Source: DASUXY01 sp035301985 (GTDB taxonomy: Bacteria; Bacillota; Bacilli; Bacillales; Amphibacillaceae). Taken from it: a stretch of DNA of 63,578 nucleotides. Under the pieces are notes generated by a model that saw nothing but the letters and a program-made list of their open reading frames with translations, made no database searches and was not told where the DNA came from. The DNA lies in NCBI GenBank assembly GCA_035301985.1, contig DATGTE010000016.1:1-63578 (forward strand), read 5' to 3'. Positions 33,534 to 42,810 of the stretch are shown here, in pieces. The stretch's first letter is position 1. The number at the start of each line of letters is the position of its first letter. Both the position numbers and the translations under genes were made by a program.

Positions 33534-34142
33534 ATGCAAGAACAACAAAACTACCAACAATCGAATCAACTGCCAACTGACACAAGCCATGGTGGGCATG
33601 AACTTTTTGATGCACATGAAGCCATTTCAACATTAGTAAGTGGATTAGAACAGTACATGTTGTACGAACAGCATACCCAAGATCCTCAATTACAAGACAT
33701 ATCCCAACGTCAACAAACCTTTTTAAAACAATTGTATAACACCCTTGTGGAAACACTTAGCACGGGGCAAGATCCATCTGTTAAGACACAGACATATCAT
33801 ATGGACCAAAGTAACGATGTAGTTTATGGGATGCAACCTACTCAACCGACGACACCGAGTCAATCGGTCCAAGAAATCGATGATCAATGTGTTTCAAGTT
33901 ATATGTTAGAGGCGTTAAAGTCGACAGCTTCTGCATTTACAATGACCGCACTGGAAGCGACAAATCCTGTACTGCGCCGTGTCTTTTCTGACAGTATCCC
34001 GAACATTATTGAAATGGCTTATGAAGTATTTTTATATCAAAATAAACACCAGTATTATCAAGTTCCTCAATTACAGCAACAAGATATGCAAGAGCTTGCG
34101 AATAGCTTCGCACCGATCCAAGGGGGTACAATGTCCCACTAA
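33534..34142 (+). CDS. CotF-like spore coat protein
   Basis: The 202-aa protein is very rich in Gln (QEQQNYQQSNQLP; PQLQQQDMQ), with a ferritin-like helical CotF domain near residues 115-185 (CVSSYMLEALKSTASAFTMTALEATNPVLRRVFSD, read in two parts) and a Tyr- and Gln-rich C-terminus. CotF-type proteins are made in the mother cell and assemble in the coat. The start at 33534 has AAGGAGGAC upstream. No sigma-K promoter could be fixed with confidence. It supports an endospore-forming host. Confidence 0.85.
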   Translation: MQEQQNYQQSNQLPTDTSHGGHELFDAHEAISTLVSGLEQYMLYEQHTQDPQLQDISQRQQTFLKQLYNTLVETLSTGQDPSVKTQTYHMDQSNDVVYGMQPTQPTTPSQSVQEIDDQCVSSYMLEALKSTASAFTMTALEATNPVLRRVFSDSIPNIIEMAYEVFLYQNKHQYYQVPQLQQQDMQELANSFAPIQGGTMSH

Positions 34143-34152
34143 ATTTCTTAAA

Positions 34153-34186
34153 CGCTGCCAAAGCAGACTCTTTGGTAGCGTTTTCT
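34153..34186 (+). terminator. terminator after coat gene
   Basis: CGCTGCCAAAG pairs with CTTTGGTAGCG (11 bp, one G-T) and is followed by TTTTCTTCTT. Confidence 0.8.
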
Positions 34187-34297
34187 TCTTATACCGTTTC
34201 GAATGAATGCTCTTCCCCCTGATTAATGATGTATTCCCTTCGTAGACTTTTATAATCAGTCCAACCTAAATGGCTATTTTAAAGCGAATAAGCCATA

Positions 34298-35149
34298 TTA
34301 CAAGTTTTGTCCGTAATACTTTTCCAAGGAAAAGCCTCTTCCTAATATTTCCGATGCTTCAATGAAAATGACAAACGATGCCGGAGATTCTTTGAGGAGA
34401 AGCTGTTTCAAGTGAATCGCTTCTTGTTTTTCAGCTACACAAAAGATCATCGTATTCTCCTCATTAGAATAGCCACCGACGGAACGTACCTTCGTATGAC
34501 CACGATCAATTTCATCACGGATTAACCTTTCAATTTTCTTCGCATCCTTCGTTATAATCAATACCAATTTGGTGGCCGATGTACGTAATTGAATCACATC
34601 AATTGCTTTGCTCGTAATATAAATACATAGGAGTGCAAATAAAGTCAACTCCAAGTTAAAGACGATGAGTGAAGCAATCACAACTAGGCCGTCAACGATT
34701 AATTGCGAATATCCACTCGATAAACCCGTGAATTTCTTTACAATTTGGGCTATCGCGGCCGTTCCACCTGTCGACCCGCCCCCTTTATAGACGATTCCTA
34801 AGCCGGCTCCAAGAATCATTCCTCCGTAAATCATTCCTAAAAAGGGTTCGGTAATTGTAAAGGGGATCTCTTCCGTTAACCAAATTACAAAAGGAACCCA
34901 AAATGTCCCAACTAACGTTTTCCCACTAAAATCTTTCCCAAGTACAATCCATCCGACGATAAAAATAGGAATATTCATCACAAATTGTGTAAAGGCGGGA
35001 CTGAGCTGATACAACTCATATAAAATCGTGCTCACACCTGACAGTCCTCCTGCCGCCAACTTCGATGGTAATAAAAACATATTGTAAGCTAGGCCAACGA
35101 GCGTTGCACCCATGACAACATACAAAAGGTCTACTAACTTTTTTCGCAT
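34298..35149 (-). CDS. YitT family membrane protein
   Basis: The 283-aa protein has five or six membrane helices in the DUF161/YitT_membrane region (LLYVVMGATLVGLAYNMFLLP; KLAAGGLSGVSTILYEL) and a C-terminal soluble DUF2179 domain (about 215-280; RDEIDRGHTKVRSVGGYSNEE). Bacillus genomes carry several paralogues of unknown function. The start at 35149 follows GGTGGAAAG; the frame is open for eight more codons to a GTG. Single gene. Confidence 0.88.
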   Translation of the reverse strand: MRKKLVDLLYVVMGATLVGLAYNMFLLPSKLAAGGLSGVSTILYELYQLSPAFTQFVMNIPIFIVGWIVLGKDFSGKTLVGTFWVPFVIWLTEEIPFTITEPFLGMIYGGMILGAGLGIVYKGGGSTGGTAAIAQIVKKFTGLSSGYSQLIVDGLVVIASLIVFNLELTLFALLCIYITSKAIDVIQLRTSATKLVLIITKDAKKIERLIRDEIDRGHTKVRSVGGYSNEENTMIFCVAEKQEAIHLKQLLLKESPASFVIFIEASEILGRGFSLEKYYGQNL

Positions 35150-35343
35150 CTTTCCACCGCTTTCCTGTCTCACGACCCTATTTTGGACTAGTAAGGATCA
35201 TCTTCACTAACTGTAGAAGCATTCCCTCCTACTCTATAAAAACATAAAAAATTTTATAAAACAATACAATGATTTAAGCAACAATGACTGTTTTCCTTAC
35301 CGTTTCTCAAACCTTTTCTGACTTGAGGCAAATATTGAAAAAC

Positions 35344-35372
35344 TTGTATCGAGACCTCATTTGCGATATAAT
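35344..35372 (+). promoter_or_regulatory. sigma-A promoter of LTA synthase gene
   Basis: TTGTAT (35344-35349), 17-nt spacer, TATAAT (35367-35372), 47 nt before the start codon. Confidence 0.7.
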
Positions 35373-35418
35373 ATATATTCGTTGGTTTCAGAGGAGAAAC
35401 ATGAGGTGAAATGTAATT

Positions 35419-37356
35419 ATGAAAAAAATTGTAACATCCAAAAAAGGGTTCTTTTTTCTAGCTGTACTCTTAGTTTGGATCAAAACGTATTTAATATCTG
35501 TCAATGAGTTTAATTTAGACATTGAAAATTACATGCAAGCGTTTCTACTATTCATAAACCCATTAAGTTCAGCGTTAATTTTCTTGGGGATTGCCTTGTT
35601 TGCAAAAGGAAGAAAAGCAGGTCTATGGATTATCATCATCGACACACTCATGAGCATATTTTTATATGCGAATGTCGTATTCTTTCGAGCTAACTCTGAC
35701 TACATCACATGGCCAACTTTAACGCAGACAAGCAACTTTAGTAGTTTAGGTGGAAGCATTGCGAGCTTAGTTCAATGGTCCGACCTCTTGTATGCTCTCG
35801 ACATCTTCATTCTTATAACATTGTTTGTGTGGAGCTCTAAACATTGGTCGATTGAGCGTATACCATTGAAAAAGCCTTTGGTTGTTTTGGCAACAGGGGC
35901 CATCGTGTTTGCAGTGAACTTAGGATTAGCTGAAACAGACCGTCCACAGCTACTGAAGAGAACGTTCGACCGGAACTACATTGTGAAATATTTGGGTGCC
36001 TATAATTTTGCAATTTATGATGCCATCCAAAATTTACAATCTTCTTCACAAAGAGTTCTAGCTGATAGTAACGATATAACTGTAGTTGAAAACTACACAA
36101 AAAATAAATTTGCAGAACCAGATCCAGAAATGTTCGGGGTAGCGGAAGGGAAAAACATTATTAAAATTCATTTAGAGTCATTCCAATCCTTTTTAATCGA
36201 TTTTGAATTACATGGTGAAGAAGTAACACCTTTCCTGAATTCACTCGTACATGATGAGGATCAAAACTTTACGTATTATGAAAACTTCTTCCATCAGACT
36301 GAACAAGGAAAAACAGCTGATGCGGAGTTTATCCTAGATAACTCTATTTACGGGCTACCACAAGGTGCCGCCTTTGTGACGAGAAGCAAGAATACGTATC
36401 AAGCACTACCTGCGATCATGAAGCAAAAGCAAGACTATACAAACGTTGTACTCCATGGGGACTATAAGTCATTCTGGAACCGCGATGAAATCTATAAAAA
36501 CTTTGCCATTGACGAATATTACGATGCAACATATTACGATATGAGTCCGGAGCAAGTCATTAATTACGGACTAAAAGACAAACCATTTTTCAAAGAATCG
36601 ATGCCCATGCTTGAATCACTGGAAGAGCCATTTTATGCACATTTGCTAACACTAACGCATCACCATCCATATTTAATTGATGATGAAGATGCGACAATTG
36701 CCCCAGCTGAAACGGGAGATGGCTCAGTAGATCGCTATTTCCAAACGGCACGCTACTTGGATGAATCATTAGAACAGTTCTTCAATGATTTGAAAGAGTC
36801 TGGACTTTATGATGATTCCGTCATTCTAATTTATGGAGATCATTATGGAATTTCTACAAACCATAACCGAGCCATGAAAGAAATACTCGGTGAAGAAATT
36901 ACACCTTTCAAAAATGCTCAATTACAGCGTGTACCGTTAATGATTAAAATTCCAGGAGTTGAAGGCCAAGGCATCGTCGAAGAATATTCAGGACAAATGG
37001 ATGTCATGCCTACGTTGTTACACTTATTAGGCATCCATGGGCAAGATTACATCCAATTTGGTACCGATTTGTTTTCACCCGACCATAAAGAATATGTTCC
37101 ATTCCGTAACGGAGACTTTATTACACCCGAATATAGCCGAGTTTCCGGAAGTTATTACGATAATGAAACGGGTGAAGAAATCGAAGCAACTAAAGAAATG
37201 AAAGAAATGAACGAGCTCGTCCAGCATGAACTTGAATTATCAGATAAACTGTTGAATGGAGACCTCCTCCGCTTCTATGTCCCAACAGATGATTGGGAGC
37301 CAGTCGACGAATCCGACTATCACTATGAAGATGGGGACGTATCCGAAAGCGAATGA
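35419..37356 (+). CDS. lipoteichoic acid synthase family protein
   Basis: The 645-aa protein has five N-terminal membrane helices (to about residue 170) and an extracytoplasmic sulfatase-like phosphotransferase domain (about 240-590). The nucleophile Thr299 is in QGKTADAEF, a metal-binding Glu253 in IKIHLESFQSF, and the later metal residues in IYGDHYG. It polymerises glycerol phosphate from phosphatidylglycerol. Bacillus has several paralogues (LtaS, YfnI, YqgS, YvgJ), and I cannot tell which this is. The C-terminus is very acidic. GAGGTGAAA precedes the ATG. Confidence 0.92.
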   Translation: MKKIVTSKKGFFFLAVLLVWIKTYLISVNEFNLDIENYMQAFLLFINPLSSALIFLGIALFAKGRKAGLWIIIIDTLMSIFLYANVVFFRANSDYITWPTLTQTSNFSSLGGSIASLVQWSDLLYALDIFILITLFVWSSKHWSIERIPLKKPLVVLATGAIVFAVNLGLAETDRPQLLKRTFDRNYIVKYLGAYNFAIYDAIQNLQSSSQRVLADSNDITVVENYTKNKFAEPDPEMFGVAEGKNIIKIHLESFQSFLIDFELHGEEVTPFLNSLVHDEDQNFTYYENFFHQTEQGKTADAEFILDNSIYGLPQGAAFVTRSKNTYQALPAIMKQKQDYTNVVLHGDYKSFWNRDEIYKNFAIDEYYDATYYDMSPEQVINYGLKDKPFFKESMPMLESLEEPFYAHLLTLTHHHPYLIDDEDATIAPAETGDGSVDRYFQTARYLDESLEQFFNDLKESGLYDDSVILIYGDHYGISTNHNRAMKEILGEEITPFKNAQLQRVPLMIKIPGVEGQGIVEEYSGQMDVMPTLLHLLGIHGQDYIQFGTDLFSPDHKEYVPFRNGDFITPEYSRVSGSYYDNETGEEIEATKEMKEMNELVQHELELSDKLLNGDLLRFYVPTDDWEPVDESDYHYEDGDVSESE

Positions 37357-37390
37357 GGAATGATCACCGCATCAATCCTATTCGTAAACG

Positions 37391-37430
37391 AAAACGACCT
37401 TGGTGTGCTGTAGCATACCAAGGTCGTTTT
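37391..37430. terminator. strong bidirectional terminator
   Basis: AAAACGACCTTGGT and its exact complement form a 14-bp stem with a further inner TGC/GCA, and T-runs flank it on both strands. It ends the LTA synthase gene and the convergent YhhN gene. Confidence 0.9.
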
Positions 37431-37526
37431 ATTGTGATATGAAATTAAAATCAATGTGGAGTTCATATCATGGACCTCCTTCTAGAGCGAAAATTTTCCC
37501 CTACCTCCCCCAACTGATCAGCTTGT

Positions 37527-38171
37527 TTACCCAATTGTGATCACACGTATTCTAAATAAAAGTTGAGCAGGAAAATATGTTGCCATCACGATATATTCCG
37601 CACTTGAAAAAGTTTTTTTAAAGCGGTCATAGGCCAATACGGCATCAGACACATAAAACAAAAGAGCAGCAATCATCAACAGACGATCTTCCGTTATAAC
37701 TGATGTCCACACCATCCACGTGATCACGAGAATATAACTAAACACAGCTACGGTTAATCGAGTGCCACCTTGTTTATGGACGAACAGAACGAGAACCATA
37801 AAAAAGGCAAGGGCTATCACCCCTAATATTACACCGCTCGTAACCGTTACCGAGGATTGAAAATCTAGTGAAAAGCTTGTTAAAAAACCAGCGATATAAA
37901 TAATGTGTGCCCCTAAAAAGCTCGCCAAACCATGAATAAACCAGCGATCATCCCACATTAAAAAAATGTCGCCTGCTAAAGAGAATAATAGAGCCATTAC
38001 AACATATATGCTAAAAACCGAATCCAATCCTGATCCGGTAATAGCTAAAAGTATGATCATGATCATCGTCCCTGGCTTTAAGATGTACTTCACATGCTTG
38101 TTTTCTTTACGAATCGCAAATAAAAGGTACGCAATAATGAACATAACAATGGCACCGATGAACCATAACAT
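37527..38171 (-). CDS. YhhN/TMEM86-like membrane protein
   Basis: The 214-aa protein has about eight membrane helices and the YhhN signature (YILKPGTMIMIILLAI; SLAGDIFLMWDD; FLGAHIIYIAGF). Animal TMEM86B is a lysoplasmalogenase; bacterial function is not established. The start at 38171 follows GAGGAG at 9 nt; the frame is open further upstream. Monocistronic. Confidence 0.87.
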   Translation of the reverse strand: MLWFIGAIVMFIIAYLLFAIRKENKHVKYILKPGTMIMIILLAITGSGLDSVFSIYVVMALLFSLAGDIFLMWDDRWFIHGLASFLGAHIIYIAGFLTSFSLDFQSSVTVTSGVILGVIALAFFMVLVLFVHKQGGTRLTVAVFSYILVITWMVWTSVITEDRLLMIAALLFYVSDAVLAYDRFKKTFSSAEYIVMATYFPAQLLFRIRVITIG

Positions 38172-38450
38172 CCTAATCAACTCCTCTTCCATTTCCAACA
38201 CCATGTTCGAATCCTATTCCCTATCATTCTATTCGCCAACACCGACATCCATTCCTCTAGCCAAAATAATAGAGCAATTGCTTCCACAAATAGTTGCTTC
38301 CAATTTTAAAACCCTATACAAAATCACACATCTCGTCTTAAAAACAACATGCAACCGCCTATTTATAATTATGAAGACGACAAAAACAAAACACGTTAGC
38401 TACATAATTGCAAGCCTAACCACTCATACTAAAGGTGGAGGTGTTTCGAA

Positions 38451-38711
38451 ATGAGGCGACCCTATTTATGCCCAAATTGTAAAACCAATCGCTCCCGCTT
38501 TAATTTGATTGAACAGAAAGCTAAGCCAGTGAAATTACATCCGCAGACAGGAGAAGTTTTGCATGAATATACACATGACAATGTTGAACCTTTTCATACC
38601 GTATACAAAGGTCCACCATACAAAGTTCAATGTGGCTCATGTGGTTTGATTGAAGACGAACTCGCATTCAGTCGGTTTGCAACATATACCAACAATAAAC
38701 CATCCTCTTAA
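38451..38711 (+). CDS. small double-CxxC zinc-ribbon-like protein
   Basis: The 86-aa protein has CPNC at residues 7-10 and CGSC at about 61-64, likely one zinc site. The middle is polar (KLHPQTGEVLHEYTHD). I recognise no named family, though similar short proteins occur in Bacillaceae. GGAGGTG lies 8 nt before the ATG. Between two minus-strand genes, transcribed alone. Confidence 0.75.
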   Translation: MRRPYLCPNCKTNRSRFNLIEQKAKPVKLHPQTGEVLHEYTHDNVEPFHTVYKGPPYKVQCGSCGLIEDELAFSRFATYTNNKPSS

Positions 38712-38752
38712 CCTTTCTTATTTTCCTTAATGTTATGAATGAAGCCATGATT

Positions 38753-39862
38753 TCATGGCTTTTTAGTATGGTTAAAGATCGTACTGCTTGTTCTCCTTTT
38801 TAGCCATACAACCGCCAATAAAAGGAATGGTAAGGGGTATAACACGATCGTGTATGCATAAATACTTAAAAAGAATTCCAAGTTCATCCTTGTATGTCCA
38901 ATATAATAACCGAACACGCCAACAATCATCCCAACTGTTAAATAAACAAGAATACCTTTCCACGTCTTTCGTTCTTTTAGAAAATAGAGGATACGATCAC
39001 AACTGATTCTCACAAATAGGCTACATCTGATATAAGATCCAAATGTCATTAAAATTAATCCATAAATGTCTAACCGATCAATGAAGTTGATATTAATAAT
39101 CCGAACAATTTCTAATGCCGGATAGACAAAATGTTGCGTCTGCCCTAAACCAAATGTCATAATCGATCCACTCATCGTCGATAGAATCATGATCATGTTA
39201 GCGAATACACCTAATAACGCAACCCAAAAAAAACGTTTTTCACGAATGTTACGGATCGGAATCATTAACATGAACAATAATTCAATCCAAATTGTACTGA
39301 GCAATACAGCACCTAATAAAACTGGCTTCCAACCATATTCCAAAAGCGGTAACAAATCGGATAATTTCCTTTCTGGAAAATTTATAAAGGTAATCGAATG
39401 CCCTGTAAACATGACAATAAAAAAAAGAATGCTTGCTGTTAATGCAATCCCCTTCACATCTTTCAACGCTCCGTTAATCGATAGCAATAAGAAACTAACG
39501 ACTAATATCCATACCGGGGTCTGTGGCAAAAATACCGCACTGACCATATCGACTAAAGAACCTAATGATAATGAAGCAAGGAATATAAAGTAAATGATGA
39601 GGATGATGACCGTTATCTTACTGAGAAAGATTCCTACGATTTCCTTTAAAGATTCGAAACTGTCCTCATTGGTATAATACAGTCTTAAACGATAAAGACA
39701 GAACAAAAATAACGCACCTACAGGAAAAGCGATCAGTGCGGAAATCCAACTATCTCTTCCAGCAAGATTAATAGCGAGAGGTAATAGCACAACATGCCCC
39801 ATAATTGGTAAGGTTAATACGATTAGAAAGAAATTTTGCCACTTATTGACCACGTACCTCAC
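38753..39862 (-). CDS. gerAB: spore germination permease subunit, GerAB type
   Basis: The protein has about 369 aa and ten membrane helices of the APC-like spore permease family (FLIVLTLPIMGHVVLLPLAI; SWISALIAFPVGALFLFCL). It is the germinant-sensing subunit of a GerA-type receptor in the inner spore membrane. The GTG at 39862 overlaps the gerAC stop; the GTG at 39853, with GGAGG 8 nt upstream, is an equally good start. Third gene of an A-C-B operon. The germinant is not predictable. Probably forespore-expressed, although I could not fix a sigma-G promoter. Confidence 0.92.
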   Translation of the reverse strand: MRYVVNKWQNFFLIVLTLPIMGHVVLLPLAINLAGRDSWISALIAFPVGALFLFCLYRLRLYYTNEDSFESLKEIVGIFLSKITVIILIIYFIFLASLSLGSLVDMVSAVFLPQTPVWILVVSFLLLSINGALKDVKGIALTASILFFIVMFTGHSITFINFPERKLSDLLPLLEYGWKPVLLGAVLLSTIWIELLFMLMIPIRNIREKRFFWVALLGVFANMIMILSTMSGSIMTFGLGQTQHFVYPALEIVRIININFIDRLDIYGLILMTFGSYIRCSLFVRISCDRILYFLKERKTWKGILVYLTVGMIVGVFGYYIGHTRMNLEFFLSIYAYTIVLYPLPFLLLAVVWLKRRTSSTIFNHTKKP

Positions 39863-41040
39863 CTCCCCTTATTCAAATTGTATGGATTCTGTTTCATTGG
39901 CTTTTCCTGATGATAACCCGGTCGTTCAATCAAACCTTTATCGAAAATTTTTGTATCAACATGGATCCGGACCTCAGCGTCTGCAAAAATCTCATCCCAC
40001 CGATCACTCACTTTTTTAAACGCATCAGGTTGTTTTCGATACACATTTAATCCAATCAATGTAGCATCTGTCTTGAGTTCATCTTGCAATTTGTTTAACG
40101 TGTTTTGCATATCATTTTCAATTCGGTTACTGATCGCTTGACTGAATGTATCAATCCACTCGTTAATCGACTCCACATAATGGACATTTTGGTCTGCAAG
40201 CTTTCCCTCTGCTTCTACGTAAAGATCTACGTCCAAATTCTCTCCATCTAAATCGGCCTCAACAGTTGTCTTTCCTTGTAACAGCTTGAACGATGCGTCT
40301 TCACCACCCGATGAAAGGGTAATATTTCCACCTTGTGTTTCATCGTTCAACCATAATAATCCAAATGTTTCTTTTAAATTTAATCTCCCGACTAGTTTTC
40401 CTTCATTGAAAATGGCCGCTCCGGTAAATTCGGTATGTATTTCATCATGTTGCTTAATGTTTCTTATATTTGGAAGATATCCATTGCGAACGGGATTCAA
40501 CATCATCCGAAAAAACTCCCTTGCACGTACAGAAGGATAATCAGAGACATAATCAACGAATTCCATTCCCGACGTTAATTGTTCAGAAATAATATTACTA
40601 AAAATTGGATCGACGGAAAAAACATCAATCGGCTCTTCATCGGTCACAAATAAATAACTATTGAGGCGAAGCATTTGCTCTCTTCGTAATATATCCAAAA
40701 AATATAAAGCATCTTCATCAGCTGCTAAATCGCTATGAATGACCCATACATTCGCATGGGTAAAAAAGAGTCGTCTCTTAGCAATACGTATCACCTCACG
40801 AGCTGCATCAAAAAGCGTTTGACTCTTTGCTTCAAGAAGGATGCTTCGACCTTTCATACTCATTTCTGTAGGTGCTACGTCTGAAGGAGCAACTGCTTCG
40901 ACGATAATATTATATTCTTGATCATCTGTTTTACTTATGCCGATTCCGAGCACCATAATGGCTTCATCAAGTTCAACAACATCCCAGCACCCTGACAGTA
41001 AAAGAGGTAGGATCAGACCGATGCAAATGAACTTTTTCAT
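39859..41040 (-). CDS. gerAC: spore germination lipoprotein, GerAC type
   Basis: The 393-aa lipoprotein has lipobox LLLSGC (Cys18) and a Ger(x)C domain: VVELDEAIMVLGIGISK, SKGRSILLEA-like region, ANVWVIHSDLAAD, and the C-terminal GerAC core around FSQAISNRIENDMQNTLNKLQDELKTDATLIG (split in two). It anchors to the inner spore membrane with GerAA and GerAB. Starts overlap with gerAA (ATGA-type, 4 nt), showing tight coupling. Confidence 0.93.
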   Translation of the reverse strand: MKKFICIGLILPLLLSGCWDVVELDEAIMVLGIGISKTDDQEYNIIVEAVAPSDVAPTEMSMKGRSILLEAKSQTLFDAAREVIRIAKRRLFFTHANVWVIHSDLAADEDALYFLDILRREQMLRLNSYLFVTDEEPIDVFSVDPIFSNIISEQLTSGMEFVDYVSDYPSVRAREFFRMMLNPVRNGYLPNIRNIKQHDEIHTEFTGAAIFNEGKLVGRLNLKETFGLLWLNDETQGGNITLSSGGEDASFKLLQGKTTVEADLDGENLDVDLYVEAEGKLADQNVHYVESINEWIDTFSQAISNRIENDMQNTLNKLQDELKTDATLIGLNVYRKQPDAFKKVSDRWDEIFADAEVRIHVDTKIFDKGLIERPGYHQEKPMKQNPYNLNKGR

Positions 41041-42611
41041 TCAATATAATCCTCCTTGCTTGGAGTAGAAGGAACCTTCCGATAACGAATAGGTCGTAAA
41101 TTTGGAATGCTTTTAGGACGATATTTCAAACGTTTATAAGGCATACGAATGACGAAATCTCGCCAATCCCTTAAATGAATAGGAGCGACGGGGCCAAGAT
41201 AGGGCACACCCATCGTCTTTATGTTAACGACATGAGTAATCGTAGCTAATATGCAAATCATCAATCCATAAAAACCAAATAAAGCACTCGGTAAAATATA
41301 TATAATTCGAAGTAAAGCAACAACTTCGGTAATCGGGGTAACAAGAAACGTCGTAATCGTGGAAATAGCGACGATAATAATCGTCTGCGAACTAATCAAT
41401 CCTGCCGAGACCGACACTTCTCCCAAAATAAGAGCCCCAACAATACTCACCGCTTGTCCAATTGCTCGCGGCATCCGCACACCAGCTTCGCGCACAATCT
41501 CAAATAAAATAAGTAAAGTCATCATTTCCAAAAATAACGGAAACGGGACACCCTCTCGTGACTCTTCAAGTGCAACGAGGAATTGGGAGGGAATCATTTC
41601 TTTATGAATATTGACGGCACTAACATAAATTGAAGGAAGCAAAATACTCAATAAGAGTGATAAAAAACGTAACAAACGAAGAAAGCTTGTATAATAAGGC
41701 TTCGAACTGTAATCTTCAACACTGTGAAAACTTTCGATGAATAGATGTGGAAAATAAATAACAACGGGATTTCCGTCGATCAATAAAGCGACTCGTCCTT
41801 CCATCAACATCGCTGCTAATCGATCTGGCCTTTCTGTATTACCTGTTGTAGGGAAAATGGAATGAGGATGTTCGGCTAAATATTGCTCAATTTGCCCAGA
41901 GCTGGAAATGTCATCCACTTTGATTTCCGTCATTTTTTTGCGGATTCGTTCCACCACACGAGGATCAGCGATGCCTTTTACATAAGTAATTGCCACTTCT
42001 GTTTGCGAATATTCACCGATTATGTACGTATGAAAATGCAACTTTGGATGAGCAATTCTCTTTCTCAACAAAGCGATATTCGTATTGAGTTCCTCGACAA
42101 ATCCTTCTTTAGAACCACTAACGACTGTTTCAGTTGACGGTTCTTCAATATTTCTTTCTACTGAACCTTGGGCATTAATGACTAAACCCGTTTTACAGTT
42201 GTCTATCAAAATGACAGTGCTCCCTTTATATAACTGCATCATACATGCATATAGGTTTGTTTCTTCAAATAGCTCTTTAACAGACAACCTCCTCTTAAGG
42301 GCTTCTTTTATTTGTACACCTCCATGTAATGGTTCAGACAATAAAGGCTCGACCACATTGAGGCGAATCGCTTGCTCATCGATTAAACCACCGATTCCTA
42401 AGATAAGTATATTGAGCCTATTGTTATGTTCATCCCCGATTTGTAATTCCATTTTACGCATAAACAAATCGGGTTCATTGCCGACGATTTTTTGAATGAC
42501 TTGTTTATTTTTAGAAAGGTTTTTATGGATGGGGATATGGTCCACTTTTGTCATATTCGTTTCTTCTTCACCGTATTGTGTGCTTCTCACTTTCTCAAAC
42601 CATTTAAACAA
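41037..42611 (-). CDS. gerAA: spore germination protein, GerAA type
   Basis: The 524-aa protein has a soluble N-terminal domain (to about 290) and a C-terminal membrane region with four to five helices of the GerA family (FHSVEDYSSKPYYTSFLRLLRF; MPRAIGQAVSIVGALILGE; TPITEVVALLRI). The TTG start has AAAGGAG 10 nt upstream. First gene of the receptor operon; its C-terminal tail is basic. Paralogue identity (GerA, GerB, GerK) is not resolvable. Confidence 0.93.
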   Translation of the reverse strand: MFKWFEKVRSTQYGEEETNMTKVDHIPIHKNLSKNKQVIQKIVGNEPDLFMRKMELQIGDEHNNRLNILILGIGGLIDEQAIRLNVVEPLLSEPLHGGVQIKEALKRRLSVKELFEETNLYACMMQLYKGSTVILIDNCKTGLVINAQGSVERNIEEPSTETVVSGSKEGFVEELNTNIALLRKRIAHPKLHFHTYIIGEYSQTEVAITYVKGIADPRVVERIRKKMTEIKVDDISSSGQIEQYLAEHPHSIFPTTGNTERPDRLAAMLMEGRVALLIDGNPVVIYFPHLFIESFHSVEDYSSKPYYTSFLRLLRFLSLLLSILLPSIYVSAVNIHKEMIPSQFLVALEESREGVPFPLFLEMMTLLILFEIVREAGVRMPRAIGQAVSIVGALILGEVSVSAGLISSQTIIIVAISTITTFLVTPITEVVALLRIIYILPSALFGFYGLMICILATITHVVNIKTMGVPYLGPVAPIHLRDWRDFVIRMPYKRLKYRPKSIPNLRPIRYRKVPSTPSKEDYIE

Positions 42612-42744
42612 AGCATGGATTCTCCTTTAAGCTCCAGAGTGTTTATCGGCTATTCAAACCTTCTTTTATTATGTGTTTGACAACAATCGTTTATACAAAT
42701 TTATGTTTTCCATGTCTATCACTCGATGAATGACAAGACAAATC

Positions 42745-42773
42745 TTTACACATCGAAAGCGTTTACATATAAT
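42745..42773 (+). promoter_or_regulatory. sigma-A promoter of acetoacetyl-CoA synthetase gene
   Basis: TTTACA (42745-42750), 17-nt spacer, TATAAT (42768-42773). Confidence 0.75.
42754..42767 (+). promoter_or_regulatory. cre-like CcpA site
   Basis: CGAAAGCGTTTACA matches the cre consensus TGWAANCGNTNWCA at 13 of 14 positions and lies fully within the -35/-10 spacer, where CcpA binding would block RNA polymerase. Confidence 0.6.
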
Positions 42774-42810
42774 AGTGGTAATCATCTAAATATTCAGGAG
42801 TGATACAATA

